The notes beneath the pieces were generated by a model that was not told the DNA's origin, made no database searches, and saw only the letters and a program-made list of their open reading frames with translations. Shown piece after piece: positions 32,156 through 40,952 of a stretch of DNA of 52,146 bases (position 1 is the first letter of the stretch; every line of letters begins with the position of its first letter). A program made the position numbers and the translations under genes. Origin of the DNA: JARBUG01 sp035628915 (GTDB taxonomy: Bacteria; Bacillota; Sulfobacillia; Symbiobacteriales; Symbiobacteriaceae); contig DASPIW010000028.1 of the NCBI GenBank assembly GCA_035628915.1, forward strand, positions 1-52,146, written 5' to 3'.

Positions 32156-33622
32156 TCAGTCCCCCAACGGCGATTTGGTCCCGGCCGACCGCTCGCACCG
32201 CCCGAGGGGGTCCTTCTCCATGTTGACCACAGCCGCCTCGCCATAATGGGTCAGCCGCAGGGAACGGAGCCGCTTCTTTTTCCGCTCAGGTGCCAGCAGG
32301 CCGCCCGTCGCCTTGTCCGCCAGTTCTGCGGGCGTGGCCGCCAGCGTGACTTCAACGCCGCCCAGCATAACGCTGATTTCGTCCAATGTCATGTTGTCCA
32401 GCGATTTGAAATCGGTCTCCCGGAAACCGACGGCAGGCAGAATGACAAGGTCGCCCAGATCCTGCCGCCCCCGCAGGGTCCGGACGTAGTCCTGCGCAAG
32501 GATCAGGCCGGCGACGGTGACGGTCGGACCGTAGAACTCGTTGTCAACCGTGACGACATCCACCGTGAGGCCGCGGACGTGCTCCATCAGCCAGTCCGCC
32601 GCCTGCCGGAGCGTGCGGGTGGCCAAAACGCCGGTGGCCACCGTCACTTTCCGGGGCGCCGGCAGTTCGGCAGGCAGCCGCCCGGTGGCCGCCTTCATCT
32701 GCTCGAGGAAGAGCCGGATCATCCCGACGCCGTTCTCCAACTGGTCGTAGTTTTCGTAGACCTCCGCCGGGGGCACTTCACGGCCCGCCACCACATACCA
32801 CTCATCCGAGGCGTGAACCAGCACCGTGCCCCATTCGGGGGCCAGCCGCTCCTGCCAGCATTCAATCTGGTCGATCATCGCCGCCGCCTCGTCGGGCCGG
32901 TAGGTGCGGACGGGGTATAATCCCTGCCGGAACCGGGTCAGTCCCACCGGCACCACGGAGATGGAGAGCAGCGCATCGCCGAGGGAAGTCAGGTCGGAAA
33001 TGGTCCGGTCCAGCGCCGGGCCGTCGTTGAGGCCGGGGCATGAAACCACCTGCGTATGGAACTGGATGCCGTTTTCGGCCAGTTCCCGCAGCTTTTGCAT
33101 GATGCCCCTGGCCTGGTCGGTGCCCAGCAGGAAAGCGCGCAGGTCATCGTCGGTCGCGTGGACGGAAATATAGAGCGGCGTCAGCTTCTGGGCGAAAATC
33201 CGCTGCCAGTGCTCAGCGCTGATACCCACAAGCGTAATAAAGTTCCCGTGCATATAAGACAGGCGGAAGTCGTCGTCCATCAGGGTCAGCGTCGGCCGCA
33301 GCCCCCGGGGCTGCTGATGGACGAAACAGAAGACGCAGTTGTTGTGGCAGGTGTAAATGCCGTCGAAGGTCGCCTTGCCGCCGAATTCGACGCCAAGATC
33401 CTCATCAAACTCCTTGCGCACCCGCACGGTGCGCAGGTCGCCCGTCAGGCCGGCGATTTTCAGTTCCAGGTCCTCATCGGCCATAAGAAAACGGTAGTCC
33501 AGATCATCGCGGATCGGATTGCCGTTGATCTCCAGCAGCTTCTCGCCGGGCTTGAGGCCGGCCGATTCCGCCGGGCTGCCCGGAGCAATCCCTGCAATGA
33601 CCGGCTTGGCCAGTCGCGCCAC
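32156..33622 (-). CDS. PDZ plus radical-SAM-like DUF512 protein
   Basis: A 488-aa protein. Residues about 8-70 form a PDZ domain (GIAPGSPAESAGLKPGEKLLEI), followed by a radical-SAM-type cluster site with C92, C96 and C99 (CX3CX2C in YTCHNNCVFCF) and the DUF512 domain to the end. Family members are widespread in Clostridia and cyanobacteria, and the function is not established. The gene sits immediately upstream of der, as usual in this phylum. The start is GTG 33622 with AAGGAGAG upstream. Iron-sulfur and SAM binding are inferred from the motif. Confidence 0.9.
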   Translation of the reverse strand: MARLAKPVIAGIAPGSPAESAGLKPGEKLLEINGNPIRDDLDYRFLMADEDLELKIAGLTGDLRTVRVRKEFDEDLGVEFGGKATFDGIYTCHNNCVFCFVHQQPRGLRPTLTLMDDDFRLSYMHGNFITLVGISAEHWQRIFAQKLTPLYISVHATDDDLRAFLLGTDQARGIMQKLRELAENGIQFHTQVVSCPGLNDGPALDRTISDLTSLGDALLSISVVPVGLTRFRQGLYPVRTYRPDEAAAMIDQIECWQERLAPEWGTVLVHASDEWYVVAGREVPPAEVYENYDQLENGVGMIRLFLEQMKAATGRLPAELPAPRKVTVATGVLATRTLRQAADWLMEHVRGLTVDVVTVDNEFYGPTVTVAGLILAQDYVRTLRGRQDLGDLVILPAVGFRETDFKSLDNMTLDEISVMLGGVEVTLAATPAELADKATGGLLAPERKKKRLRSLRLTHYGEAAVVNMEKDPLGRCERSAGTKSPLGD

Positions 33623-33635
33623 GTTCTCTCTCTCC

Positions 33636-33857
33636 TTATATGGGGCCGGTATCTAACCCATTATGTCGGATAGGGGATGCAGCGTCAAGGCGCACCCTGC
33701 GCACGTGCTCGGCATACTGGCGGTAGCAGAGCCACACGCCCAGCGCGCAGAGCGGGCGCCCGATGCCGACCAGGCCCAAGCCCCGGGACGCATAGCCCCC
33801 GATTCTGAGCAGCACGCTGGCATGGCGGAGTGTATCCTCAAAGCGATACGCGCTCAC
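33636..33857 (-). pseudogene. C-terminal part of DUF3189 gene (frameshifted)
   Basis: This frame encodes SAYRFEDTLRHASVLLRIGG and GRPLCALGVWLCYRQYAEHVRR, which looks like the missing end of the preceding DUF3189 protein. Reading the same frame upstream of its GTG gives ALVEFLAACSVSV without a stop, which continues naturally from LPLDRRPG of the upstream gene. There is no ribosome site before the GTG. A one-base indel in the GGCCCGGGCCC run near 33893-33903 would rejoin the two. The alternative is a short overlapping gene. Confidence 0.55.
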
Positions 33858-34489
33858 GGAGACGCTGCAGGCGGCCAGGAATTCAACCAGGGCCCGGGCC
33901 GCCGGTCGAGTGGCAGATGCCCCAGATGGAGGTTAGCCGCCGTGATCGATGAGTGGGCAGCGCCATAGCAGTAGTAGATGATCTTGGGGCCGCCGGACAA
34001 TTCCGAGGCGGCGGGTCCTTGGGCATCGGAGTCCCCCGCGGCTTCCGCCGCGGCCCCGGCAGCCGCCCCCCAAGCGCGGCGCAATCCGTCCACCAGGGCT
34101 CTACGCGCAAGGCCGGTCAGCCCGACCGCTTTCAGCACCTTGACCCGCAGGTCACGCCATGCAATGGCCGGACCGACGTTGTGGAGCCGGAACGCAGCGG
34201 ACTCAATGCCGGCCAGGCGGGCAATGGAATGAAATGCCCGGTGGGCCACATCGGGCCGGCTCGACCGGCCCAGTGCAAAGATGCGGTGGCCGGCAGCGTC
34301 GGTGCCAGCCGCCCAGAGGCCCTCGGCCGACATCGCACCGGCGCCGCCCAGCGCTTCCAGGGCTGCATGCAGTTCCGCCGCACGCTGCGGTGGTCGCGGC
34401 GGCAATCTGCCAGCGTGAATCGCCGCTGCCAGCCGGGCCGGGAACGCGCCTCGGCTGTGGTAGATCACGATCAGGCCGGCCCTACTCAT
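33854..34489 (-). CDS. Double DUF3189 protein, truncated by frameshift
   Basis: A 211-codon frame of the DUF3189 family, found in spore-forming Clostridia and of unknown function. A first copy of the motif is VIYHSRGAFPARLAAAIHAGRLP (about residues 8-30) and a second, more canonical copy is IIYYCYGAAHSSITAANLHLGHLP (about 171-194), suggesting an internal duplication. After LPLDRRPG the frame ends abruptly in PWLNSWPPAASP; the expected continuation is in another frame (33636-33857). It overlaps the DUF1614 gene by 8 bp. Confidence 0.7.
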   Translation of the reverse strand: MSRAGLIVIYHSRGAFPARLAAAIHAGRLPPRPPQRAAELHAALEALGGAGAMSAEGLWAAGTDAAGHRIFALGRSSRPDVAHRAFHSIARLAGIESAAFRLHNVGPAIAWRDLRVKVLKAVGLTGLARRALVDGLRRAWGAAAGAAAEAAGDSDAQGPAASELSGGPKIIYYCYGAAHSSITAANLHLGHLPLDRRPGPWLNSWPPAASP

Positions 34490-35129
34490 CCCGCCCGACC
34501 TGCCCGGCCTTCAGAACCTGTCCGGTCTCGCCGATGATCTCCGCCGTCAGCACCGCCAGTACGCCCGCCACCATCGCCGTGCCCCAGAATCCGCCGCCGC
34601 CGGCGTGGACGAACAACCCGCGTTCCGCCCCCTCCCGAATGTAACCGATGTAGTGCGTCAGGTCAGCCAGGATGACGCCCAACACGGCTGCGGCGAAAGC
34701 GGTCCGGTGCGATCGCCCGGCCGTGAAGCCGACGAGCCCCGCCGTCACGCCGTACAGATACTGGGCATCCAGGTAAAACAGGTTCAGCTCAGTCGGCTCG
34801 CCGGGCGGGAAGAGGCGCCCCACCAGGTAAACCGCCCCGGCCGTCACGAGAGTGGCCGTCAGTGCGCGGGCCGATTCGTATGGGCGTTCAGCAGTGGCGA
34901 ACAGGCCGGCGGCCACCACGCAGGGGAGAACGCCTCCGCCGAGGTTGATGGAGAGTCCCGGCGCCAGATCCAGATCAAATAGCGAGCCGGCGAGCATCGC
35001 CCCGACCAGCAGCAGCGCCTGGCGACGGGTTACACGCAGCCTGCCCAGCGCCTGCTCAGCCAGGCCAAAAGAGATCAGCACCAACAAAATGGTGAGCGTT
35101 ATGGGACCGATCGGGACGATGGCGCACAC
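34482..35129 (-). CDS. DUF1614 family membrane protein
   Basis: A 215-aa protein with about seven membrane spans. The central SINLGGGVLPCVVAAGLF and the C-terminal FVHAGGGGFWGTAMVAGVLAVLTAEII are typical of DUF1614, a Clostridia-specific family usually encoded beside DUF3189 and DUF512/Der. The GTG start at 35129 lies very close to AGGAGG; a better-spaced codon would be ATC a few bases on, so the start is uncertain. The function is unknown; a sporulation link is suggested only by the family's distribution. Confidence 0.8.
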   Translation of the reverse strand: MCAIVPIGPITLTILLVLISFGLAEQALGRLRVTRRQALLLVGAMLAGSLFDLDLAPGLSINLGGGVLPCVVAAGLFATAERPYESARALTATLVTAGAVYLVGRLFPPGEPTELNLFYLDAQYLYGVTAGLVGFTAGRSHRTAFAAAVLGVILADLTHYIGYIREGAERGLFVHAGGGGFWGTAMVAGVLAVLTAEIIGETGQVLKAGQVGRDE

Positions 35130-35271
35130 CTCCTCAGGAGGCTTTCCGGTTTTCTTTAGCCTCTCCGGTGCCCAACTGCCTATGCGCAGGCATAATTTGC
35201 GCGGCTTTCTCCCAAGCTACGGGTGCCTCTGATTACTGCAAAGACGGCCCGTGCTTCTGGGAGGGGTCCAT

Positions 35272-37281
35272 TTGAACTCATTTAACGCGCAACTCACTAT
35301 GCCACAGTACATCTATTTGGCCGCGGTAGGCTGCTATCTGCTCTTCTTCGCGCTCTTTCTCCGGTTGTTCTGGTGGAAACGCTACGCTGACGTCCATTAT
35401 TGGAAGCGCCGCCCGAGTCTGTCGGCGGATCAGCTGATTGTGCGCGCCCGACAACTGGGCCATGCGCTGCCGCGCTTCACGATTTTGGTGCCGGCCCGCA
35501 ATGAGGCCGACGTGATCGAGCGGACGGTGGAGCATATGAGCAGTCTCCACTATCCGCCGGATCTCTACGAGGTGCTGGTTGTCACCGACGAAAAAGAAGC
35601 GCTCGCGGCGGACCGGCGCCGGCAGCAGGCCGTGGCGGACGCGGCTGACACCCTCCGCGCAGGCGGCCCCGCCCTGGGGCGCCCGGGGTCGGAGACCGAA
35701 GGCGGCGCCCTCATCTTGGCCCTGCTGGGCGCATGCGCCCTGGACGGATTCGATGAAGTCCGCCGGCGCCTGGGCCGGTCGGACGGGCTGCACATGCTGC
35801 AGGCAGTGCCGGCGCCGCTTTTGCGGCCCATGATCTGGGAAGCGGCCGACCGGATGATGCAGCGAAAGGGGAAGGGGATCGCCCCGGCGTTGCTCCGGCT
35901 CCTGCGCATCCGCCTGCCCGGCGTGTCGGACGAGGACCTGCAGAGCGCCTACGCCGGGCTCCTCTCGCTGGCGATACCCTCCGCCGTGGCCTTCTGCAGC
36001 CTGCGCGGCGGCGACGGGCGTGCCCTGGGGCAGCGCCTGGCCGCCCTGGCTGCGCAGGCCCACCACTCCCTGACACGCGAGATTATCCAATCCATGTGCG
36101 ACTCGCTCGCTGCGGGCCTGCTGGAACGGCTCGAGGCGGCCGCGCGTGACCCCGATCTCGAAGAGCGGCTCGCCAATACCTACCGGGAGATCTTTCCGAC
36201 GACCCAGGACATCATGGACCGCAAGGTGGCCGAGTTCCGGTCGCGCCCGGGCCTGCCTGTGCTCAAGCACGAAGTGGTGCCGCGCGACTTCGAGGGCGGG
36301 TTGGGTGGGCGCCGCCTGGGCGTCGAAGTGCCGTCCACCAAAGGCCGGGCGCTCAACTGGGCGCTTTCCGCCATCGACGGGCGGACGGCCTGGTGCGGTT
36401 TTTACGACGCCGAGAGCCGCCCGGACCCCCGGGTTATGCTCTACGTCGCCCACCGGGTGCTGGAGGCCAGGGCGCAGGACAGCCCGCCGCCGCGCATCTT
36501 CCAGGGGCCGGTCTTCCAAGTGCGCAACTGGTATGAGATGGGCGCCTTCTGCAAAATCGCCTCGCTCTATCAGGCCATCGCCCACGACTGGTATCTCCCC
36601 GCCCTCTTCCGCCGCCTCCCCTTTGTGGGCGGCACGAACTTGATGGTGGAAGCGAAGCTGCTGCGGGAGATCGGCGGGTATGATGCCTCGTCGCTGACCG
36701 AAGACCTGGAACTGGGCACCCGCGCCTACCTGCGGGCCGGCGCCTGGCCGGAGTACCTGCCCTACCCCTCCTCCGAACAGACCCCGCCCACTTTCGCCGG
36801 CTTCTACCGGCAGCGTCTCCGGTGGGCGACGGGCCACCTGCAGGTGATGAACAAAATCAAGGCGATGGACGCCTGCGACGAGGCCAAGAAGCGCCGCCTG
36901 CTCAAGACGCTCTGGTTCAAAGGGCAGGGCGAGTGGATCTTCTACCAGACTGCCACGCTGGTGCCGCCGCTGATCATCACCCTCTGGTTCTTTGACCTCG
37001 TCGATCCCAACGTGCTCAGCGCGCCGTGGCATATCGGCATGAACCTGCTCTCCACCGCCTACCTCGGTTTCACGATTTATGCATTCTTCCGCTACCTGGA
37101 GCACCTGGACCAATCGGCCCGCCCCCGACGCTGGCTCGGCCAGCTGGGCGCCCTGGCCCAGCTGCTGGTCCTGCCCCTGGCGGCTTTCCTCTTCCCGGTG
37201 CCCTACTCCAGCGCCATGGTGCTGACGACCCTGGGCCGGGGGCCGTCCCAGTGGGTCAAGACACCCCGGACAAGGGAGTGA
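35272..37281 (+). CDS. Family-2 glycosyltransferase with a large insertion
   Basis: A 669-aa membrane glycosyltransferase. One N-terminal span precedes the GT-A start FTILVPARNEADVIERTVEHM, with nucleotide-site residues in VLVVTDEKEA. A helical insertion of roughly 215 residues (about 125-340, many Arg/Leu/Ala) splits the domain. The catalytic part resumes with STKGRALNWALS, DxD-like FYDAESRPDP, TEDLELGTRAYLRAG and QRLRWATGH, and three or four C-terminal spans follow. These are BcsA/NodC-like features, so it may extend a surface polysaccharide. The TTG at 35272 follows GGGAGGGG. It lies 5 bp before a lipoprotein gene. Confidence 0.85.
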   Translation: MNSFNAQLTMPQYIYLAAVGCYLLFFALFLRLFWWKRYADVHYWKRRPSLSADQLIVRARQLGHALPRFTILVPARNEADVIERTVEHMSSLHYPPDLYEVLVVTDEKEALAADRRRQQAVADAADTLRAGGPALGRPGSETEGGALILALLGACALDGFDEVRRRLGRSDGLHMLQAVPAPLLRPMIWEAADRMMQRKGKGIAPALLRLLRIRLPGVSDEDLQSAYAGLLSLAIPSAVAFCSLRGGDGRALGQRLAALAAQAHHSLTREIIQSMCDSLAAGLLERLEAAARDPDLEERLANTYREIFPTTQDIMDRKVAEFRSRPGLPVLKHEVVPRDFEGGLGGRRLGVEVPSTKGRALNWALSAIDGRTAWCGFYDAESRPDPRVMLYVAHRVLEARAQDSPPPRIFQGPVFQVRNWYEMGAFCKIASLYQAIAHDWYLPALFRRLPFVGGTNLMVEAKLLREIGGYDASSLTEDLELGTRAYLRAGAWPEYLPYPSSEQTPPTFAGFYRQRLRWATGHLQVMNKIKAMDACDEAKKRRLLKTLWFKGQGEWIFYQTATLVPPLIITLWFFDLVDPNVLSAPWHIGMNLLSTAYLGFTIYAFFRYLEHLDQSARPRRWLGQLGALAQLLVLPLAAFLFPVPYSSAMVLTTLGRGPSQWVKTPRTRE

Positions 37282-37286
37282 CGGGA

Positions 37287-37607
37287 ATGCGGTATATCGT
37301 TTGGCTGGTGCTGGTACTGGCCGTGTCGGGCTGCACCGCCGCAACGGCCATGCGCCCGGTGGAGGCCCGCGCCCGGCTGCTGGCTGAGCCGGGCGTGGCG
37401 GCCTGGTATGCGGCGCACTCCGCACCGGCAGTGCTGGCGGAAATGAGCCCCCGGGAAGCCCGGCGCTGGCGGAAATACACGCCCGCCGTGACGTTCGACC
37501 TCGCCGAAGAGGGCTACCTCGTGAAGCTGGAGGCCCGCTTCGGGCCGGAGCCCCGCATGCTGGAGGCAATGATGGACCGTGAGAGCGGGGCGTTTCGGTT
37601 CAAGTAG
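37287..37607 (+). CDS. Small lipoprotein, unknown
   Basis: A 106-aa protein with a lipoprotein signal peptide (MRYIVWLVLVLAVSGC; Cys at residue 16) and a basic, helical mature region, including MSPREARRWRKYTPAV. It starts 5 bp after the glycosyltransferase and GGGAG lies 8 nt upstream, so the two are co-transcribed. It may be an accessory factor of the polysaccharide enzyme. No family is recognised. Confidence 0.75.
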   Translation: MRYIVWLVLVLAVSGCTAATAMRPVEARARLLAEPGVAAWYAAHSAPAVLAEMSPREARRWRKYTPAVTFDLAEEGYLVKLEARFGPEPRMLEAMMDRESGAFRFK

Positions 37608-37615
37608 ACACAAAC

Positions 37616-37639
37616 GGCCGCCGGGAGGTCCCGGCGGCC
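37616..37639 (+). terminator. Rho-independent terminator
   Basis: GGCCGCCGGG (37616-37625) pairs with CCCGGCGGCC (37630-37639) around AGGT and is followed by TTCTCTTCTTT. It ends the glycosyltransferase operon and may also serve the convergent permease gene. Confidence 0.9.
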
Positions 37640-37660
37640 TTCTCTTCTTTCGGCGGCGAG

Positions 37661-38416
37661 CTACGACAAGAGGGCGCTGATGCCGTTGACCACGCCCGTG
37701 ACGGCGGAGACCGTCAGCAGGCCGAGCAGCAAACGCCGGTACAGCCCCTGGCTGGCCACCTTGAATCCCTTATTGCCGATGGAGAGACCCAGTAGGTAGA
37801 AGGGCATCAGTAAGAAACCTGTCCCCAGAACCGATGGCGACAGGACCTTCTGCAAGAACAGGTTGATCACCGCCACCAACTGTGTGACAACCAGGAAAGT
37901 CACCATGGTGCCGCGCACCACCGTCTTGTCCAGCCGCGTCCAGGCCATGAGGAGCCCGACAGGAATACCAGGCTGCCCCACGGTGGAGGCCAGCAGGCCG
38001 CCGCCGAAGCCGCCGGCAAGCGTGAGCCAGCGTCCGGGCCGCAGCGCCGGGCCTTCGGTCTTGCCGGTGGTGACCTGTGCGATGATGGCCACCACGACGG
38101 CCAGCCCGACCAGGAGCTTCACCTGCAGCGGGTTAATGGCGACCAGGAGGAACACGCCAAGAGGGATGCCGAGGACGGCGCCGATGACCAGGTGCTTCGC
38201 CACGAAGGGGTCGGCGTCGCGCCGCACTCTGGTCCATTGAAGAAAAAGACCGCCGAGCGAAATCACCGGCGTCAGGCAGACGGCCACCTTGGGCGGGTAT
38301 AGCATGAGCATGAAGGGCATGACAGCGATGCCGAAGCCGAAGCCCGCCATGCCCGAGACGACGGAGCCGAGCGTGACAAGGAGTGCGGTGAGAGCGAAGG
38401 TCGTCATGTCCGGCAT
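37661..38416 (-). CDS. TauE/SafE (DUF81) family permease
   Basis: A 251-aa membrane protein of about eight spans. The two repeated halves begin SGMAGFGFGIAVMPFMLMLYPPKVAV and, in the second half, GGFGGGLLASTVGQPGIPVGLLMAW, typical of the TauE/SafE sulfite/sulfonate exporter family. Substrates vary (sulfite, sulfoacetate, taurine-related compounds) and cannot be assigned here. It is a single gene, with an AT-rich upstream region. Confidence 0.88.
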   Translation of the reverse strand: MPDMTTFALTALLVTLGSVVSGMAGFGFGIAVMPFMLMLYPPKVAVCLTPVISLGGLFLQWTRVRRDADPFVAKHLVIGAVLGIPLGVFLLVAINPLQVKLLVGLAVVVAIIAQVTTGKTEGPALRPGRWLTLAGGFGGGLLASTVGQPGIPVGLLMAWTRLDKTVVRGTMVTFLVVTQLVAVINLFLQKVLSPSVLGTGFLLMPFYLLGLSIGNKGFKVASQGLYRRLLLGLLTVSAVTGVVNGISALLS

Positions 38417-38566
38417 GCATACACCTATTTCATTAGTACTTTGTAATATATTACCCGATCGGTGAGACTGCGGCTAGCCCCCAAAGTCTGCGTGTGGCGG
38501 CGGGTGGATCCTGGCTGTGGTTGCATTGTCACAGTGCGGGCCTTGCATGTGGGAATGGGAACGGGG

Positions 38567-38902
38567 TTTTTTTCCACGGAGGACGCGGAATGGGACACGG
38601 AAATCGCGGCAGTGGAAGTGGGAATGTGGTGTGGTCGCGGATTCCGCAGATGGCGTGAATTTAGGATCGGCGTGGATTCATACATTAGTAAGATGTGTCC
38701 CTGCGCCTTTGCTTATGGCTCTTTCAGGATCTGTCGTCTATTTTATAATTAAATATAATATTCGTATATAATTCCATCTATCCTTGGTTGTTGCTTGGAA
38801 ATCCGCGTTGGCTCTGATCCGTAATCTGCGCAATCAGCGCCACCGCCGTTTTATTGTCCCACTCCGTGTCCTCCGCGCCTTCCGCGCCCTCCGTGGCAAA
38901 AT
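38567..38902. repeat. Long imperfect inverted repeat with CCACGGAGG ends
   Basis: The left arm (38567-38678) begins TTTTTTTCCACGGAGG, continues with ACGCGGAATGGGACA, and includes GCGGATTCCGCAGAT and GGATCGGCGTGGATT. The right arm (38800-38902) is the imperfect reverse complement: GATCC, AATCTGCGCAATCAG, TTGTCCCACTCCGTGTCC and CCCTCCGTGGCAAAA. The core (about 38720-38790) is very AT-rich. Similar CCACGGAGGACACGG-type intergenic repeats are common in many bacterial genomes. Apart from this element, 38417-39120 contains no gene. Confidence 0.7.
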
Positions 38903-39120
38903 GCCTCCAATACCCCACTCTAGCAGCCCTCCATCACGGAAGCCAATGATCGACAGCCTCCGCCATGGAGGCTGTCTTTCTTCGCGTTCCAATATCGAAT
39001 GCTGTCGGTAATTGGGTTACAAACAATCTTCTGGATGAAAGGGCATCGGCTGGCACTGGCCGTAATAGGTATAACGACATAGCGATATGGCGAAGTCAGC
39101 GGGAAAGGAAGTGACTGAAG

Positions 39121-40188
39121 ATGGTGCCCGCACAAGTGGCAGTCCTGGGCGCCGGCAACGGTGGCAAGGCGATGGCCGCCGACCTGACCCTGCGGGGTTT
39201 CCCGGTCCGCCTCTACGACCGGTTTCCGGAAGCGGTGGCCGACGTGCAGTCCCGCGGCGGCATCACCATGCAGGGCAGCGCCCGGTCCGGATTCGCCCCC
39301 ATTGCCGTGGCCACCGCAGACCTGGCCGAGGCCGTGGCCGGCGCCCGGACGCTGATCATCGTCGTGCCGGCCTTCGCACACGCGTCCCTGATCAACGACC
39401 TGGTGCCGATCCTGTCCGACGGCCAGATTGTGCTCTTCACCCCCGGCTATCTGAGCTCCGTCCTGCTCCGGCGCCGGCTGATCGAGCAGCGCCCCGGCCT
39501 GCGCCTCCTGGTGGCCGAGACATGCAGCCTCCCCTACGCCTGCCGCCTCATTGGCCCGGCCGAAGTCGGACTGCGGGGCGTCAAACTGGCCCTGGACGTG
39601 GCCGCCTGCCCCGCCGCCGACAACGAGACCGCCCTGCAGTCGCTCCTGCCGCTCTTCCCGATTCTGACGCCTGCGGCCAACGTGCTCGAAGTCGCACTGG
39701 GCAATCCGAACCCGGTCTCCCACGTACCGACCTGCATTCTGAACTACGGGCGCATCGAAGGGCCCCGCAGTACGGAGTGGCACGATTTTGAGGAGTGGGG
39801 CACCCCCGCCATCCACAAGCTCTCGGCCCGCCTCGACGCCGAACGGCTGGCCGTCATTGCTGGGCTTGGCCTGCAGGGCATGGACTGCGCCGCCTGGTCT
39901 CTGAAGGCCTATGGGGGCAAGCCCAAGGACCCCCTGACCACCAAAGGGCAGATTCCGGCCAATGCCATGGCGGTGCCGGACCGCTACCTCACCGAAGACG
40001 TGCCCATGGGTCTGGTGCCTCTGGAAGCGTTGGGGCGGCTCGTCGGCGTATCCACCCCGGTCGCCTCGGTTCTCATCTCCATGGCTTCGGAACTGCACGA
40101 CCGCGACTACCGCCGGACCGGGCGGAACCTCCATACCCTGGGCTGGCAAGACCTTTCGGCCGACGCCATCCTGAAGCAGGTGAAGTGA
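39121..40188 (+). CDS. NAD/NADP octopine/nopaline dehydrogenase-family protein
   Basis: A 355-aa protein with an N-terminal Rossmann fold (QVAVLGAGNGGKAMAADLTLRG, residues 5-26) and the C-terminal octopine-dehydrogenase domain with the conserved NPNPVSHVP and the catalytic-type His. Family members reduce imines formed between an amino acid and a keto acid, or run the reverse reaction on opines. The ATG at 39121 follows AAGGAAG. It overlaps the next gene's region by a few bases and leads a five-gene unit with a GntR regulator and a peptide-type transporter, suggesting uptake or handling of an opine-like compound. Confidence 0.85.
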   Translation: MVPAQVAVLGAGNGGKAMAADLTLRGFPVRLYDRFPEAVADVQSRGGITMQGSARSGFAPIAVATADLAEAVAGARTLIIVVPAFAHASLINDLVPILSDGQIVLFTPGYLSSVLLRRRLIEQRPGLRLLVAETCSLPYACRLIGPAEVGLRGVKLALDVAACPAADNETALQSLLPLFPILTPAANVLEVALGNPNPVSHVPTCILNYGRIEGPRSTEWHDFEEWGTPAIHKLSARLDAERLAVIAGLGLQGMDCAAWSLKAYGGKPKDPLTTKGQIPANAMAVPDRYLTEDVPMGLVPLEALGRLVGVSTPVASVLISMASELHDRDYRRTGRNLHTLGWQDLSADAILKQVK

Positions 40189-40193
40189 ATCCC

Positions 40194-40952
40194 ATGGGGC
40201 TCGAACGCGAGAGCGGCTCCCTGCAGTCCCAGATCAAGCAAATTCTGCGCGATGAAATCAACACCGGCGTTTGGCGCCAGGGCGCCAGATTGCCGCCGGA
40301 ACCCGGGCTGATGCGCCGGTTCGGCGTCTCCCGCATTACGGTCAGCCAGGCACTGCGCGACCTGGCGGCCGAGGGACTGGTGGTGCGGCGGCAGGGCAAG
40401 GGGACGTTCGTCTCCTCCCACCCCCATGGCTGGACCAACCTGGGTGCCCTCCTGCAGCGCATGCCGGCCGTCCAGGGCGAAAACCTGGAGCACTCCCTGA
40501 ACACCGTGGAGCTGCTGGAGCCGGGCGCCGATGTGGCCCAGGACCTGCAACTGGCTCAGGGCGAGCAGACCTGGACCTTCACCCGCATCAAGCTGACGGG
40601 CGGAAAGCCTGCCCAGTGGGAGCAGGCGCTGATTCCCGCCCCGCTTGTCACCGCGGATCCTAACGGTGCCGCGGAAAACTGGGGCCGTTTCTACTTCATC
40701 GAGATCCTCCGCCGCCTGACGGGCCTTGAAGCCAGGCGCTGCCGGGCCTTCCTCCAGGCCGTCGTCCTGACCGCTGATGTCGCCGCCGCCATGAGCGAGG
40801 CGCCGGGCAAGCCAACCATCGCCGTCACCCGCCTCTGGCACGGCGAGTTGGGCCAGCCTGTCCTGCTGACCCGCAGCATCCTGCGCCCCGACGGCACCCG
40901 TTACTACGTCGACCTGCCCGAACTCCCCCCGAAAGCGAGGAGCGAAGGATGA
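40194..40952 (+). CDS. GntR-family regulator with UTRA domain
   Basis: A 252-aa regulator of the HutC/FarR subgroup. The N-terminal wHTH holds LQSQIKQILRDEINTGVWRQ, LPPEPGLMRRFGVSRITVSQALRDLAAEGLVVRRQGKGTFV, and the C-terminal UTRA effector domain (about residues 95-245) ends with YYVDLPELP. It probably controls the surrounding operon in response to the opine or a related ligand. The ATG at 40194 is preceded by an in-frame GTG at 40185 that overlaps the dehydrogenase stop; either may be used. It overlaps the permease gene by 4 bp (ATGA). Confidence 0.9.
   Translation: MGLERESGSLQSQIKQILRDEINTGVWRQGARLPPEPGLMRRFGVSRITVSQALRDLAAEGLVVRRQGKGTFVSSHPHGWTNLGALLQRMPAVQGENLEHSLNTVELLEPGADVAQDLQLAQGEQTWTFTRIKLTGGKPAQWEQALIPAPLVTADPNGAAENWGRFYFIEILRRLTGLEARRCRAFLQAVVLTADVAAAMSEAPGKPTIAVTRLWHGELGQPVLLTRSILRPDGTRYYVDLPELPPKARSEG

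Noticed and set aside
35278..37569. 763-codon open frame antisense to the glycosyltransferase
   Set aside because: Same reason: opposite a gene with clear motifs, low-complexity Arg/Gly/Pro product.
38920..40149. 409-codon minus-strand frame antisense to the opine dehydrogenase
   Set aside because: The plus-strand gene has a clear Rossmann fold and ribosome site; the antisense product is compositionally biased.
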